Source of the DNA: Emticicia sp. BO119
GTDB lineage: Bacteria; Bacteroidota; Bacteroidia; Cytophagales; Spirosomataceae
NCBI RefSeq assembly: GCF_013912375.1
Contig: NZ_JACETV010000001.1
Span: 496,001 to 560,000, forward strand
Direction: 5' to 3'
Length of the DNA stretch: 64,000 nucleotides
Below, one piece after another: positions 8,436-17,177 of this stretch. Both the position numbers and the translations under genes were made by a program. The stretch's first letter is position 1, and each line of letters starts with the position of its first letter. The notes under the pieces are model-generated. The model worked only from the letters and a program-made list of their open reading frames with translations, was not told where the DNA came from and searched no databases.

Positions 8436-9914
8436 ATGGAAAAATTACTAAAAGAGTTTCTTCATGCCGAAAACATGTACCAGACACGTCGGCATTTTCT
8501 AAATACATGTACCACTGGCTTAGGGGTAGCTGCTTTAAGCTCTCTGATGGGCGGCTGCTTTCCGAATAAATCAGGAGAGAATCAGGCGATGACCGACCCT
8601 ACTTTGCCAAAAACGCCACATTTTGCGCCAAAGGTAAAAAGAGTCATTTATATCCATATGGCCGGAGCCCCCTCTCAATTGGAATTATTTGATTATAAGC
8701 CGGAATTACAGAAATATGATGGCCAGGACTGTCCTCAGGAGTTTTTAGAGGGTAAGAAATTTGCCTTTATCAGAGGTGTGCCTAAAATGTTAGGGCCACT
8801 GGCGCAATTCAATCAGCATGGGCAATCGGGGGCTTATATATCAGACTTTATGCCTTATCTGCCTGAAGTAGCGGATGAGCTGACTTTCCTGAAAGCTATG
8901 TACACCGACCAGTTTAACCATGCACCTGCACAATTATTGATGCATACGGGTAGTCCGCGCTTAGGCAGGCCAAGTCTGGGCTCCTGGGCGATGTATGGTT
9001 TGGGTACAGAGAATCAGAATCTACCTGGTTTTATCGTATTGGCTTCTGGTGGAAAAAGCCCCGATGCAGGCAAAAGTGTGTGGGGAAATGGTTTCTTACC
9101 ATCTATCTATCAGGGCGTACAGTGTAGAACCGGAGCAGACCCAGTGCTGTATGTATCAGACCCGCATGGAATGAGCAGGGATATCAGGAAGCAGACCATT
9201 GAGGCTATTAATGAGATTAACAGACAACAATATGAAGAAGTACAAGACCCGGAAATACTGACACGCATTTCCCAGTACGAAATGGCATTCAGAATGCAGA
9301 TGTCTGTGCCTGAAGTAATGGATATCAGCAAAGAACCTGAATGGTTAAGGAGTATGTATGGGGCACAGGTAGGGGAGGCTTCGTTTGCGAATAACTGCCT
9401 TTTAGCCAGAAGACTGGTTGAAAATGGTGTTCGATTCGTTCAGTTGTTCCATTGGGGCTGGGATGCACATGGTACTGATCAGCGATTAGCTTTGGATGGG
9501 GGGTTTAAGGACCTTTGTCAGATAACAGACCGTGCTGTAACAGGCTTGATAAAAGACTTAAAAATGCGGGGCTTACTTGATGAAACGCTTGTAGTTTGGG
9601 GTGGAGAGTTCGGCAGAACACCTATGCAGGAAAATCGTGACGGGCAAACCTTGCCCTTCAAAGGGCGTGACCATCATTTAGATGCTTTTACAATGTTTAT
9701 GGCTGGTGGTGGCTTGAAAAAAGGTATGAGTTTTGGCGAAACCGACCCTTTAGGCTACTATGCTGTAAAGGACCGTACACACGTGCATGATTTACAGGCT
9801 ACAATCCTGCATCTATTGGGTTTTGACCACGAAAAACTGACTTATTTCTTTCAGGGCCGCCCTTTCCGTTTGACTGATGTGGCCGGGAAGGTGATAAAAC
9901 CGATATTGAGTTAG
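8436..9914 (+). CDS. DUF1501 domain protein, Tat-type signal
   Basis: The 492-residue product belongs to the DUF1501 family, a branch of the alkaline phosphatase/sulfatase superfamily common in Planctomycetota and Bacteroidota. A twin-arginine segment, QTRRHFLN (16-23), precedes a hydrophobic stretch ending in SLMGGC, so export by Tat, perhaps with lipidation at C41, is likely. IYIHMAGAPSQLELFDYKP marks the domain start. WGGEFGRTPM and GRDHHLDAF near 390-415 are the conserved metal-site region, and HVHDLQATILHLLG closes the domain. The catalytic activity of the family is unproven. DUF1501 genes usually sit beside a DUF1549/DUF1553 partner, but none is seen here. An internal ATG (residue 14, MYQTRRHF) is an alternative start. 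Confidence 0.88.
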   Translation: MEKLLKEFLHAENMYQTRRHFLNTCTTGLGVAALSSLMGGCFPNKSGENQAMTDPTLPKTPHFAPKVKRVIYIHMAGAPSQLELFDYKPELQKYDGQDCPQEFLEGKKFAFIRGVPKMLGPLAQFNQHGQSGAYISDFMPYLPEVADELTFLKAMYTDQFNHAPAQLLMHTGSPRLGRPSLGSWAMYGLGTENQNLPGFIVLASGGKSPDAGKSVWGNGFLPSIYQGVQCRTGADPVLYVSDPHGMSRDIRKQTIEAINEINRQQYEEVQDPEILTRISQYEMAFRMQMSVPEVMDISKEPEWLRSMYGAQVGEASFANNCLLARRLVENGVRFVQLFHWGWDAHGTDQRLALDGGFKDLCQITDRAVTGLIKDLKMRGLLDETLVVWGGEFGRTPMQENRDGQTLPFKGRDHHLDAFTMFMAGGGLKKGMSFGETDPLGYYAVKDRTHVHDLQATILHLLGFDHEKLTYFFQGRPFRLTDVAGKVIKPILS

Positions 9915-9964
9915 AGAAAATGTCGATTTAGCGAATGGTGAATTAGTGAATAATAAATTAATAA

Positions 9965-10339
9965 TTACAACTCACATAACTCAATAAAATGTCCGTCAGG
10001 GTCGGTTAGGAATAGTTGCTTTACGCCATCAGGGCGGAGTTTGATGGGTTGGTAAGAAATGCCTAAATCATGAAGATGTTTTTCTGCTTGCAGAATATCT
10101 GTTACTTCTAAGCAAAAATGGTTTCCTCTGATACCTGTTGAAGTACCCTCTTCTTTTCTGCCAATCAGATGTAATTCGCGGTTACCGCCTAAACTAATCC
10201 ACCTGACGGGATAGTCAAAGGCAGGAATTGGGATTTCTTGCAAGTCAAGAACCCTTGTGTAAAAATCAGCGCTGCGTTCTACATCACTAACCTGTAAAGC
10301 CACATGGTTGAATGTCTTGATAGATAGTTTATTATTCAT
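9965..10339 (-). CDS. VOC (glyoxalase/dioxygenase fold) family protein
   Basis: Small single-domain protein of the vicinal oxygen chelate superfamily. I place the start at the ATG at 10339 (MNNKLSIKTFNHVALQV), giving 124 residues. An upstream in-frame ATG at 10357 adds only six non-conserved residues. Paired beta-alpha-beta-beta-beta halves are visible: FNHVALQVSDVERSADFYTRVL and GNHFCLEVTDILQAEKHL, ending with DPDGHFIELCEL. Metal-ligand candidates are the H in FNHVAL, the H in GNHFCL and the E near the end, as in glyoxalase I-like proteins. The substrate is unknown. It is convergent with the DUF1501 gene and divergent from dnaX. Confidence 0.85.
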   Translation of the reverse strand: MNNKLSIKTFNHVALQVSDVERSADFYTRVLDLQEIPIPAFDYPVRWISLGGNRELHLIGRKEEGTSTGIRGNHFCLEVTDILQAEKHLHDLGISYQPIKLRPDGVKQLFLTDPDGHFIELCEL

Positions 10340-10419
10340 AAAACAGAGAAAAATCAAGAATTAGTAACAGGAAAATAATCCTGCAAAGCTAAATAAATCT
10401 TGCGAATAGGGCTATCATT

Positions 10420-10451
10420 TTTGGTCGCCCTTTTGTTTTTTTGTAACTTGC
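10420..10451 (+). promoter_or_regulatory. Probable dnaX promoter with very short leader
   Basis: TTTG (10420-10423), a 20-base spacer and TAACTTGC (10444-10451) resemble TTTG-N19-21-TAnnTTTG, with a degenerate -7 element. Transcription would start almost at the ATG at 10455, implying a nearly leaderless mRNA. The spacing is good and the -7 match imperfect. Confidence 0.35.
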
Positions 10452-10454
10452 ACC

Positions 10455-12230
10455 ATGGAAAAGTTTGTAGTTTCAGCGCGTAAGTATCGTCCTATTACCT
10501 TCGATGCCGTGGTAGGGCAGTCTCATATCACCACTACCTTGCAAAATGCGATCAGAACCAATCATCTGGCTCAGGCATTTTTGTTTTGTGGGCCACGCGG
10601 GGTGGGAAAAACTACTTGTGCCAGAATTTTAGCTAAAACTATCAACTGCCAGAATTTAGGCGAAGATATTTCGCCTTGTAATGAATGTGAATCTTGCAAG
10701 AGTTTTAATAACAATGCTTCTTTCAATATCCATGAATTGGATGCTGCTTCGAATAACTCTGTAGAAGACATTAGAAACCTGACTGACCAGGTGCGGTTTC
10801 CGCCACAATATGGCAAGTACAAGGTTTATATCATAGATGAGGTTCATATGCTTTCTCAGGCAGCTTTTAACGCTTTCCTGAAAACATTGGAGGAACCCCC
10901 CAGCTATGCTATTTTTATTCTGGCTACCACAGAGAAATACAAAATTCTGCCTACGATTCTGAGCCGTTGCCAGATTTTTGATTTCAACCGTATTCATATA
11001 AAAGATATGGCCGACCACCTGGCCAACGTTGCCAATAAAGAAAGTATCAAGGCTGATTATCAGGCATTAGAACTGATCGCTCAGAAAGCAGATGGTGGTT
11101 TACGTGATGCTTTGTCGATGTTTGACCTTAACGTAACTTTTGCAGCAGGCAATGAATTAACATATCAATCGGTTTTAGATAATCTGCATATTCTGGACTA
11201 TGACTATTATTTCAGAATGACAGATTTTCTATACGGCGGTGACATAGCAGGAGCGTTATTATTATATAACGATGTATTGGAAAAGGGTTTTGACGGACAT
11301 CAGTTTGTAGTTGGGCTGAACGAGCATTTCAGAAACCTGATGGTGAGCAAAGACCAGCAAACTGTGAAGCTTTTGCAGGTAGCTGAATCAACGCAAAGAC
11401 GTTATCTGGAGCAATCAGGTAAACTGCCTTTAGGTTATATTTTATCTTCGTTGAGTGTCGGTAGTCACTTAGATATTAATTATAAATCAGCCAAAAACCA
11501 GCGGCTATACGTGGAGATTGGCTTAATGAAACTTTCGCAGATTCAGCAGGTTCTGAATCTGAGTGAATTATCAGGTAGTACTTCTGACGAAAAAAAAAAC
11601 AGTAATGTAACTCTTGTACCGATTCCACCTCAATCTGGGGTTCAAAATCCGGTTAATCAGCCTGTAAGTGTTACACCTACTGTTACTCAAATACCCCCAG
11701 CTGTACCAGTAACCAGTACACAAGTTAAAAGTAACCCTCCTGTTGTCTCAACACCAAGGCCTAATTTTACGCCGTCAAAGTTTAAATCAACCGATGTTGA
11801 TTTATCGTTGCCTTCTGTTGGCGCACAGACTAATCAGGTGAATGAGCCTGCCATCAATAACTTCGGTACAAATAAAAGCTTTACTTTAGAACATCTTAAG
11901 AAAGAACTTCATCTGTTTGCGGATTTACGTAATAACGCTACGATAGAAGTAATGCTGAAACGTGATTTTGATCTGGTAGACGGACATATCCTTAAACTAA
12001 GGTTGGATAATCAGGTACAGATGGATTTGCTGACACAAATGAAACAGGATCTGGCTGTGTATCTTCGTCAGCAATTGCAAAACTCCAGCATTCAGATTGC
12101 GTCAGAAATTGTTGAGAATCAGCAGGAAAGACGCCCATATACTGCTCAGGAAAAATTTGAATTCCTTGCTAATAAAAACCCAGCTCTATGGGATCTGAAA
12201 GAGAAACTGGGGATGGATCTGGTGTTTTGA
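10455..12230 (+). CDS. dnaX: DNA polymerase III subunit gamma/tau
   Basis: This is the ATPase of the clamp-loader complex, which opens the beta sliding clamp and couples polymerases at the fork. The 591-residue product shows Walker A GPRGVGKT at 46-53, four zinc-ribbon cysteines (C65, C75, C78, C81), Walker B with DEVH at 128-131, sensor 1 ATTEKYK, and the SRC arginine-finger motif in ILSRCQIFDF. Domain III ends near residue 370. It is followed by a Pro/Val/Thr-rich linker (about 385-450) and a tau-type C-terminal domain that would contact the polymerase. At codons 379-382 a run of ten A occurs with stops close by in both other frames, so a shorter gamma form may be made (see the separate entry). 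Monocistronic and convergent with the TPR gene. Confidence 0.96.
   Translation: MEKFVVSARKYRPITFDAVVGQSHITTTLQNAIRTNHLAQAFLFCGPRGVGKTTCARILAKTINCQNLGEDISPCNECESCKSFNNNASFNIHELDAASNNSVEDIRNLTDQVRFPPQYGKYKVYIIDEVHMLSQAAFNAFLKTLEEPPSYAIFILATTEKYKILPTILSRCQIFDFNRIHIKDMADHLANVANKESIKADYQALELIAQKADGGLRDALSMFDLNVTFAAGNELTYQSVLDNLHILDYDYYFRMTDFLYGGDIAGALLLYNDVLEKGFDGHQFVVGLNEHFRNLMVSKDQQTVKLLQVAESTQRRYLEQSGKLPLGYILSSLSVGSHLDINYKSAKNQRLYVEIGLMKLSQIQQVLNLSELSGSTSDEKKNSNVTLVPIPPQSGVQNPVNQPVSVTPTVTQIPPAVPVTSTQVKSNPPVVSTPRPNFTPSKFKSTDVDLSLPSVGAQTNQVNEPAINNFGTNKSFTLEHLKKELHLFADLRNNATIEVMLKRDFDLVDGHILKLRLDNQVQMDLLTQMKQDLAVYLRQQLQNSSIQIASEIVENQQERRPYTAQEKFEFLANKNPALWDLKEKLGMDLVF
11590..11599 (+). other. A10 slippery run in dnaX, candidate gamma/tau switch
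   Basis: Ten consecutive A are read in frame as GAA AAA AAA AAC (residues 379-382), just past the end of domain III. A -1 shift would add K/Q and stop at TAA 11603-11605. A +1 shift would stop at TAA 11608-11610. Either slip, transcriptional as in Thermus dnaX or ribosomal as in E. coli, would give a protein of about 383 residues with domains I-III only, that is a gamma-like subunit. I see no strong downstream stem-loop, which favours transcriptional slippage. The product itself is inferred. Confidence 0.5.
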
Positions 12231-12349
12231 TTTTTTCTGAATTAATTTTATTAAAGAGTGCCCGAAGTTTAAAACGTAGTGTGATGCCATGCTTATACGT
12301 TACGAATTTCCTTGTATTCCTCAACGAAACTCTGAGTTTAAAACATCTA

Positions 12350-13861
12350 TCAAAAACCCATAGCTGTCAAAGCTGCTCTGGCTTTGTTATCTATGGAAGT
12401 TTTGTATTCATGACGTTTATAAGAAATGGCTTTTTCAAACTCAGCTTTTGCCTTTAATTTCTGATTCCTTTCCTGATATATGTAGCCCGTTTGCAGCGCT
12501 GCACTTGCCCCAAAGTGCCACTGGGCATCTTTGTATTTATCTGTCAAAAAAATAGCCCTTTCGTAATAAGCAATAGCTTTGTCTAATTGCTCTGTTTTGT
12601 GATAGACTCTTGCCAATCTATAATTGAGATCTGCTTTATCTTTAGGTATATATAAAGTATTTTCTGATAGGTTTCTGGCCTCATTTAAAGCTTTTTCATA
12701 ATAGCCTGCATCAAAATAAAGCCGGATTTTAATAAGTGATTTATTAGGCAAAGTGGATGTTTTATGGTAATTCTCATAGAATTTCTGTGCAGCCTTGTCT
12801 GACTCTGCAATGGTACTTCCAACCGTTGGAATCTTGCTGATGTAAGTCAGACCTTTTTTTTCATCGCCTGCTAACCAACTGCATAGAAATAGTTTGTAAT
12901 AGGTATCCTTTAAAAAAGCCTTGCCTTTGAAGTTTTGGATATATGACAGATAAGCCAGACCTGCTTGCTGATAATTGCCTTTAAAGAGGTTGATTTCGCC
13001 TTTGTATAATTCAAAGACGGGGAAATACAAGTATGAGCCATTATAAGGACTTTTCAGGATTAATTGACTGGCCTGTTCGGTGCGTCCTACTTTAAGGGAG
13101 ATGGCAGTTGCTAAAAAATTAAGATTCAGGTTATCTTGATGAGCTTCTACTGCCTGCATGAGTAATTCATTTACCTTGTCGTTATAAGGCAAAATATAAG
13201 CCTGAATAAAGAACTGGCAGAAACTGGATTCTAAACCCCATATTTTATCCTGAGAGGCCAACTCCAGTTCTTTTAGTCCTTGTTGAATGTTGCCTTTTAA
13301 TCCTAAAAAATTGGTTACCCATTTCTGGTTTTCGGGTATTGACCCGACTAAAATATGTAAACAACCAATTGACTTAAGATTGGGTAGAAATTCAGGGAAA
13401 AGCCTCTGGTTTTCTTCTAATAGCCGATATGCCTGAATAATATTCCAGGCGGCTTTAACTTCGTGTCCGAAGCGGATTTTAAGTAATGCCCAATGGATTT
13501 TCAGTTCAGCTCTGAGAAATCGGTTGTAAGGTGATTTCTTATCTGTTTTTTCAATAATTCCTAATCTTTCATCTTCTTTGTCTGTAAGGCTTTCAAAGGC
13601 ATTTTCATCTTCTGAATTAAGCAATTCTACCATGTCAGCATAGTTTTCAGCATATACTTTAAACGGATTTCCAGGCCTCTCTCTGGCTATTAGTTCCCGG
13701 CCGGTCTGTATTCTTAATTTAAATATTTCGGCGTAGGCTTTTTGTAGATTAGGCGTAAAGTCAGCATCAGATGCAAAAGTATTTACCGGAATTACGAGTG
13801 ATAGCATTGCTTTAAGAATGAAGCAGACAAATGCAGATGCGATATGATGGGGTGATGGCAC
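12350..13861 (-). CDS. Exported TPR-repeat protein, Bacteroidota-specific
   Basis: The 503-residue reading frame starts with GTG at 13861; an ATG at 13807 (residue 19, MLSLVIPVNTFASDA) is an alternative. Either start leaves a hydrophobic leader ending near FASDA, so export is likely. The remainder is almost wholly helical, with tetratricopeptide-like pairs, clearest at the C-terminus (ADLNYRLARVYHKTEQLDKAIAYYERAI in two halves, then GYIYQERNQKLKAKAEFEKAI). Such proteins are scaffolds without catalytic residues, and the partner is unknown. The first 100 residues (YAEIFKLRIQTGRELI) are less repeat-like and resemble the conserved N-terminus of a Cytophagales family whose function I do not know. 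Confidence 0.75.
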   Translation of the reverse strand: MPSPHHIASAFVCFILKAMLSLVIPVNTFASDADFTPNLQKAYAEIFKLRIQTGRELIARERPGNPFKVYAENYADMVELLNSEDENAFESLTDKEDERLGIIEKTDKKSPYNRFLRAELKIHWALLKIRFGHEVKAAWNIIQAYRLLEENQRLFPEFLPNLKSIGCLHILVGSIPENQKWVTNFLGLKGNIQQGLKELELASQDKIWGLESSFCQFFIQAYILPYNDKVNELLMQAVEAHQDNLNLNFLATAISLKVGRTEQASQLILKSPYNGSYLYFPVFELYKGEINLFKGNYQQAGLAYLSYIQNFKGKAFLKDTYYKLFLCSWLAGDEKKGLTYISKIPTVGSTIAESDKAAQKFYENYHKTSTLPNKSLIKIRLYFDAGYYEKALNEARNLSENTLYIPKDKADLNYRLARVYHKTEQLDKAIAYYERAIFLTDKYKDAQWHFGASAALQTGYIYQERNQKLKAKAEFEKAISYKRHEYKTSIDNKARAALTAMGF

Positions 13862-13880
13862 TAAATCTTTGTTTTAATGA

Positions 13881-13921
13881 AACAAAAAAGCCAAATCTTC
13901 GTATAACTGAAAATTTGGCTT
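13881..13921 (-). terminator. Intrinsic terminator of the zinc-ribbon gene
   Basis: Arms AAGCCAAAT (13888-13896) and ATTTGGCTT (13913-13921) form a 9-bp stem. Read on the minus strand it is followed by TTTTTTGTT and lies just after the stop of the zinc-ribbon gene. Confidence 0.75.
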
Positions 13922-13940
13922 ATCATGGCAATAAGGATGA

Positions 13941-14681
13941 TTATTTTCTGCTAATCTCAATTGCGTCAACATCGGCAAGAATACGACCGCAGTGCTCACA
14001 AACGATGATTTTCTTTTTATCTTTGATATCAGCCTGACGTTGTGGAGGAACAATATTGAAACAACCACCACAAGCACCACGGCGCACCATAACAACAGCT
14101 AAACCGTTACCGGCATTATTACGGATACGGTTGTAAGCGTTAATCAGACGCTCTTCCACGTTCGTTGCTGCTTTATCACGGTTAGTGACCAAAGCCTTTT
14201 CTTCCTCCTGACTTTCAGCCACTAATACATCTAATTCTTTACGTTTGGCTTCAAGGTCTTTTTTACGGGCATTCATCGCCGACTCCACGTCTGCAATTTC
14301 AGTATTTTTATTTCTGATTTTAAAATCAGCTTCTTTGATACGTTTGTCTGCCAACTGAATTTCTAATTCCTGCAACTCTAATTCTTTCGAAATTGCATCA
14401 TACTCACGGTTGTTACGAACGTTCATCTGCTGGTCTTTATATTTCTGAATCAATTTTTCCGCATCTTTTTTGTTGAGGCGATAGCCGTTGATTTCAGCAT
14501 CTAAAGAGTCTACTTCTTTTTTAAATTTCGAAATACGTGTTTCAAAGCCAACTACTTCATCTTCCAGGTCACGTACTTCGTCTGGCAAATCACCACGTAG
14601 CTTTTTAATTTCGTCTAATTCAGAATCAATCGATTGAAGATTAAGAAGAGCTTCTAATTTTTGTGCAACTGTTAATTCCAT
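13941..14681 (-). CDS. Coiled-coil protein with C-terminal C4 zinc ribbon
   Basis: The 246-residue cytoplasmic protein consists of a long antiparallel coiled coil (about 1-175, rich in E, K, L, D) and a C-terminal zinc ribbon with CGGC near 202-205 and CEHC near 225-228. This is the architecture of the widespread C4-type zinc-ribbon family (CdsZ/HP0958-like), which has been linked to RNA or nucleic acid binding and envelope biogenesis in other phyla. The precise role here is unknown. The gene is the last of a minus-strand series: it lies 102 bases downstream of the Nif3 gene and ends in a good terminator, so it may be co-transcribed with it. Confidence 0.85.
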   Translation of the reverse strand: MELTVAQKLEALLNLQSIDSELDEIKKLRGDLPDEVRDLEDEVVGFETRISKFKKEVDSLDAEINGYRLNKKDAEKLIQKYKDQQMNVRNNREYDAISKELELQELEIQLADKRIKEADFKIRNKNTEIADVESAMNARKKDLEAKRKELDVLVAESQEEEKALVTNRDKAATNVEERLINAYNRIRNNAGNGLAVVMVRRGACGGCFNIVPPQRQADIKDKKKIIVCEHCGRILADVDAIEISRK

Positions 14682-14783
14682 AATATATGAACCGCTACGG
14701 CGGAGCGTCTTGATTTTTAAGCTTTATGTTTTTGGTACAAGAGGTAAATGAAACCAGATCATTTTACCTCAATATGCCATTGA

Positions 14784-15884
14784 TTAATAATAATATTTTA
14801 CCGGATTTGTAGGTGTTTCCGACAAATGGACTGCAAAGTTAGTGAATTTTTTGCAAATATAATCTTTCAATAATTCTTTTGTAAACTGCTCACTTTCATA
14901 ATGACCTATATCGGCTATGATGATGCGCTTTTCGGCATCAAAAAACTCGTGGTACTTGTAATCAGCTGTGATAAAGATGTCGGCACCAGACCGCATAGCA
15001 TCGCCTAACAGGAAACTTCCCGCTCCACCACATACGGCGACTTTTCTAATAGGTTTATCGAGCAGGGCTGTATGTCGAATAACCGAAACTTTCATCTTTT
15101 GTTTTAAATAAGCCAGGAAATCTGTTTCAGCCATTTCTTGTAGCAAAATGCCAATTGCTCCAGAGCCCACCTCCTGATTTTCATTACCTAAGGCAGTGAG
15201 ATAATGAGCTATCTCTTCATATACATGACCCTTACGCATGGCCGCTAAAACAATGTTTTTAAGATAAGCCGGAAAAATTACCTCTACACGGTTTTCTTCA
15301 ACCTCTTCCATTGGCCCACCTGATTGCCCTATAGTTGGGTTTGCTTTCGCATTTGGTTTAAAAGTGCCTTTCCCCTCTACTCTGAAACTGCATTGGCTAT
15401 AATTGCCTATTTCTCCAGCGCCTGCTGCATAGAGTGCATCTAATAGCTGTCCGGTGCTTTCAACAGGAACAAAAACGACGAGCTTCATCAACAGGTCGGT
15501 CTTAGGTGCTAAAATTCTGACCTGTTGCAAGCCTAGTAGTTGAGCGATTTTGAAACTTACGCCATTTATCACATTATCCAGATTGGTATGTGTGGCATAA
15601 ATGGCTATATCGTTTTTGATGGCCTTAATGATGGTGCGCTCTACGTAGTTTTTGCCAGTGATTTTCTTTAAATTTTTAAAAACTATAGGGTGATGGGCAA
15701 CAATGATGTTACACCCTCGTTGAATGGCTTCTTCCACAACATCTTCTGTTGAATCAAGGCTTATCAAAACGCCATTGATGATCTCGTTTGGGTTTCCTAC
15801 AATTAGACCTGCGTTATCGTAAGATTCCTGATAAGAGAGGGGAGCTAACTCTTCGAGATAAGCTGTTAAATCTTTTATTCTCAT
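14784..15884 (-). CDS. Nif3-like dinuclear metal centre protein
   Basis: This is a member of the Nif3/YbgI/YqfO family, cytoplasmic hexamers with a two-metal site. The 366-residue length indicates the form with an inserted ferredoxin-like domain (about 130-235), as in YqfO. Metal ligands are visible in VAHHPIVF (63-70), THTNLDN (about 97-103), and the C-terminal GHYESEQF with H and E. PLSYQESYDNAGLIVGN is the conserved N-terminus. The cellular role is debated; related proteins have been proposed as GTP cyclohydrolase type 2-like or metallochaperones, and I make no claim. Its ATG overlaps the stop of the upstream M20 peptidase gene by four bases, so translation is probably coupled. Confidence 0.92.
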   Translation of the reverse strand: MRIKDLTAYLEELAPLSYQESYDNAGLIVGNPNEIINGVLISLDSTEDVVEEAIQRGCNIIVAHHPIVFKNLKKITGKNYVERTIIKAIKNDIAIYATHTNLDNVINGVSFKIAQLLGLQQVRILAPKTDLLMKLVVFVPVESTGQLLDALYAAGAGEIGNYSQCSFRVEGKGTFKPNAKANPTIGQSGGPMEEVEENRVEVIFPAYLKNIVLAAMRKGHVYEEIAHYLTALGNENQEVGSGAIGILLQEMAETDFLAYLKQKMKVSVIRHTALLDKPIRKVAVCGGAGSFLLGDAMRSGADIFITADYKYHEFFDAEKRIIIADIGHYESEQFTKELLKDYICKKFTNFAVHLSETPTNPVKYYY

Positions 15885-17167
15885 TGTGTCAATCGATAGA
15901 TTAATAAAGCTGTGCGCTGTGTAAGGCCAGGAAATTCTTTCAGATTAATGATTTCGCCGGGTGCGTGTGCGCCTTTTCCTGAAGCACCCAAACCATCAAG
16001 ACATGGTACATATTGCGCAATATAAGAAATATCTCCTGCACCACGAGAACCAGGGTCTCCTGCTTTTACTTCACCCATGTTCAAATCCAGACTTACCTGA
16101 TTCAGTACTTTTAGTAAATCAGCATTGGCTTGCGTTGGTTCCATTGCAGGAATACCATCAGAAAATTTAATTTCTGCACTCGTGCCATTCAGGTGTCTGG
16201 CTACAATCTCACGCATTTTGTTTCTGGCATTTTCTTTCTGCATTTCACTAATAAAACGCAAATCTCCCTGAACGATTACTTTCTGAGCAATAATATTGGT
16301 TTTCCCTATGGCCTCACCTTTTGCCAATGCAGGGTCGTAGCTTACTTCTGTGCCTCCTGAAATGACACCCGGATTAAAGGTAAGATATTTCTCACTGCTT
16401 AATGCCTCCCTGAATTCATCTAATATCCGAGCCGCTTCATAAATTGCGCCGTAACCCATATTCTGACTGAATAAGCCGGATGAATGCCCTGTTTTTCCGG
16501 TAGTAGTCAACTCCCAACCACTTGAACCTCTACGGGCTGTAGCAGCAATATTGAAACTTACAGCGGTTTCATATGCAAGGGCAATATCTGATTGTTTGGC
16601 CCGATCAATAAAATCTTTCCGGCTAATGCTGGTAGGTTTGCCAGAACTTTCTTCATCGCCAGTAAAATAGATAGTGATGGAAGTATCATCTAAAAGCTTT
16701 TGAGCTTGTAGGGCTTTTAAAGCTGCTATAATCATTACGTCACCACCTTTCATGTCGTTTACACCCTGACCTGTGGCAATAGAATCATTCAGGCGGGTAA
16801 ATGGTGTAAAACTCATAGATTTCTCAAAGACTGTATCTAAATGGCCTATCAGAAATAATTTTTTACCCTTTTTACCTGTTCGGTAGGCCACCAGATGTCC
16901 GGCACGATTCAAAGAATCCGGCAATGATACCCATTCAGTAGTAAAGCCCATCTCTTCAAACTCCTTACTAAAAATCTTTCCGACTTGCCTTACTCCTTCG
17001 TGATTGAGGGTGCCGCTATTGATATTAACGACCTGCTCTAAAAGCTTTTCAGTTTGAGTAGCATTGGTTTTTATGTGTTCAATAATTTTTTTCTCTGTGG
17101 AGCTGATTTTTTGTGCAAATGAATTGAATCCAGCCAGCAGGATTAGAAATAAGTAAGTTTTTTTCAT
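15881..17167 (-). CDS. Exported M20 family metallopeptidase (carboxypeptidase G2-like)
   Basis: The 428-residue product starts with a signal peptide (MKKTYLFLILLAGFNSFAQ). Zinc ligands and catalytic residues of the M20 fold are in order: GHLDT (H109, D111), GVNDMKGGD with the bridging D138, and DEESSG at 171-176 with the catalytic glutamate pair. There is also a later acidic ligand (PGSRGAGDIS) and KGAHAPGE near the end. A dimerisation lid lies between. The protein resembles glutamate carboxypeptidase-type exopeptidases that act on C-terminal Glu or related amides, in the periplasm here. It forms an operon with the downstream Nif3 gene (ATGA overlap) and follows the DinB gene by 10 bases. Confidence 0.9.
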   Translation of the reverse strand: MKKTYLFLILLAGFNSFAQKISSTEKKIIEHIKTNATQTEKLLEQVVNINSGTLNHEGVRQVGKIFSKEFEEMGFTTEWVSLPDSLNRAGHLVAYRTGKKGKKLFLIGHLDTVFEKSMSFTPFTRLNDSIATGQGVNDMKGGDVMIIAALKALQAQKLLDDTSITIYFTGDEESSGKPTSISRKDFIDRAKQSDIALAYETAVSFNIAATARRGSSGWELTTTGKTGHSSGLFSQNMGYGAIYEAARILDEFREALSSEKYLTFNPGVISGGTEVSYDPALAKGEAIGKTNIIAQKVIVQGDLRFISEMQKENARNKMREIVARHLNGTSAEIKFSDGIPAMEPTQANADLLKVLNQVSLDLNMGEVKAGDPGSRGAGDISYIAQYVPCLDGLGASGKGAHAPGEIINLKEFPGLTQRTALLIYRLTQ

Positions 17168-17177
17168 GTTGATGATT

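Noticed and set aside
10656-11018. 120-codon minus-strand frame inside dnaX
   Set aside because: Antisense to the conserved ATPase domain; composition is not protein-like and there is no supporting start region.
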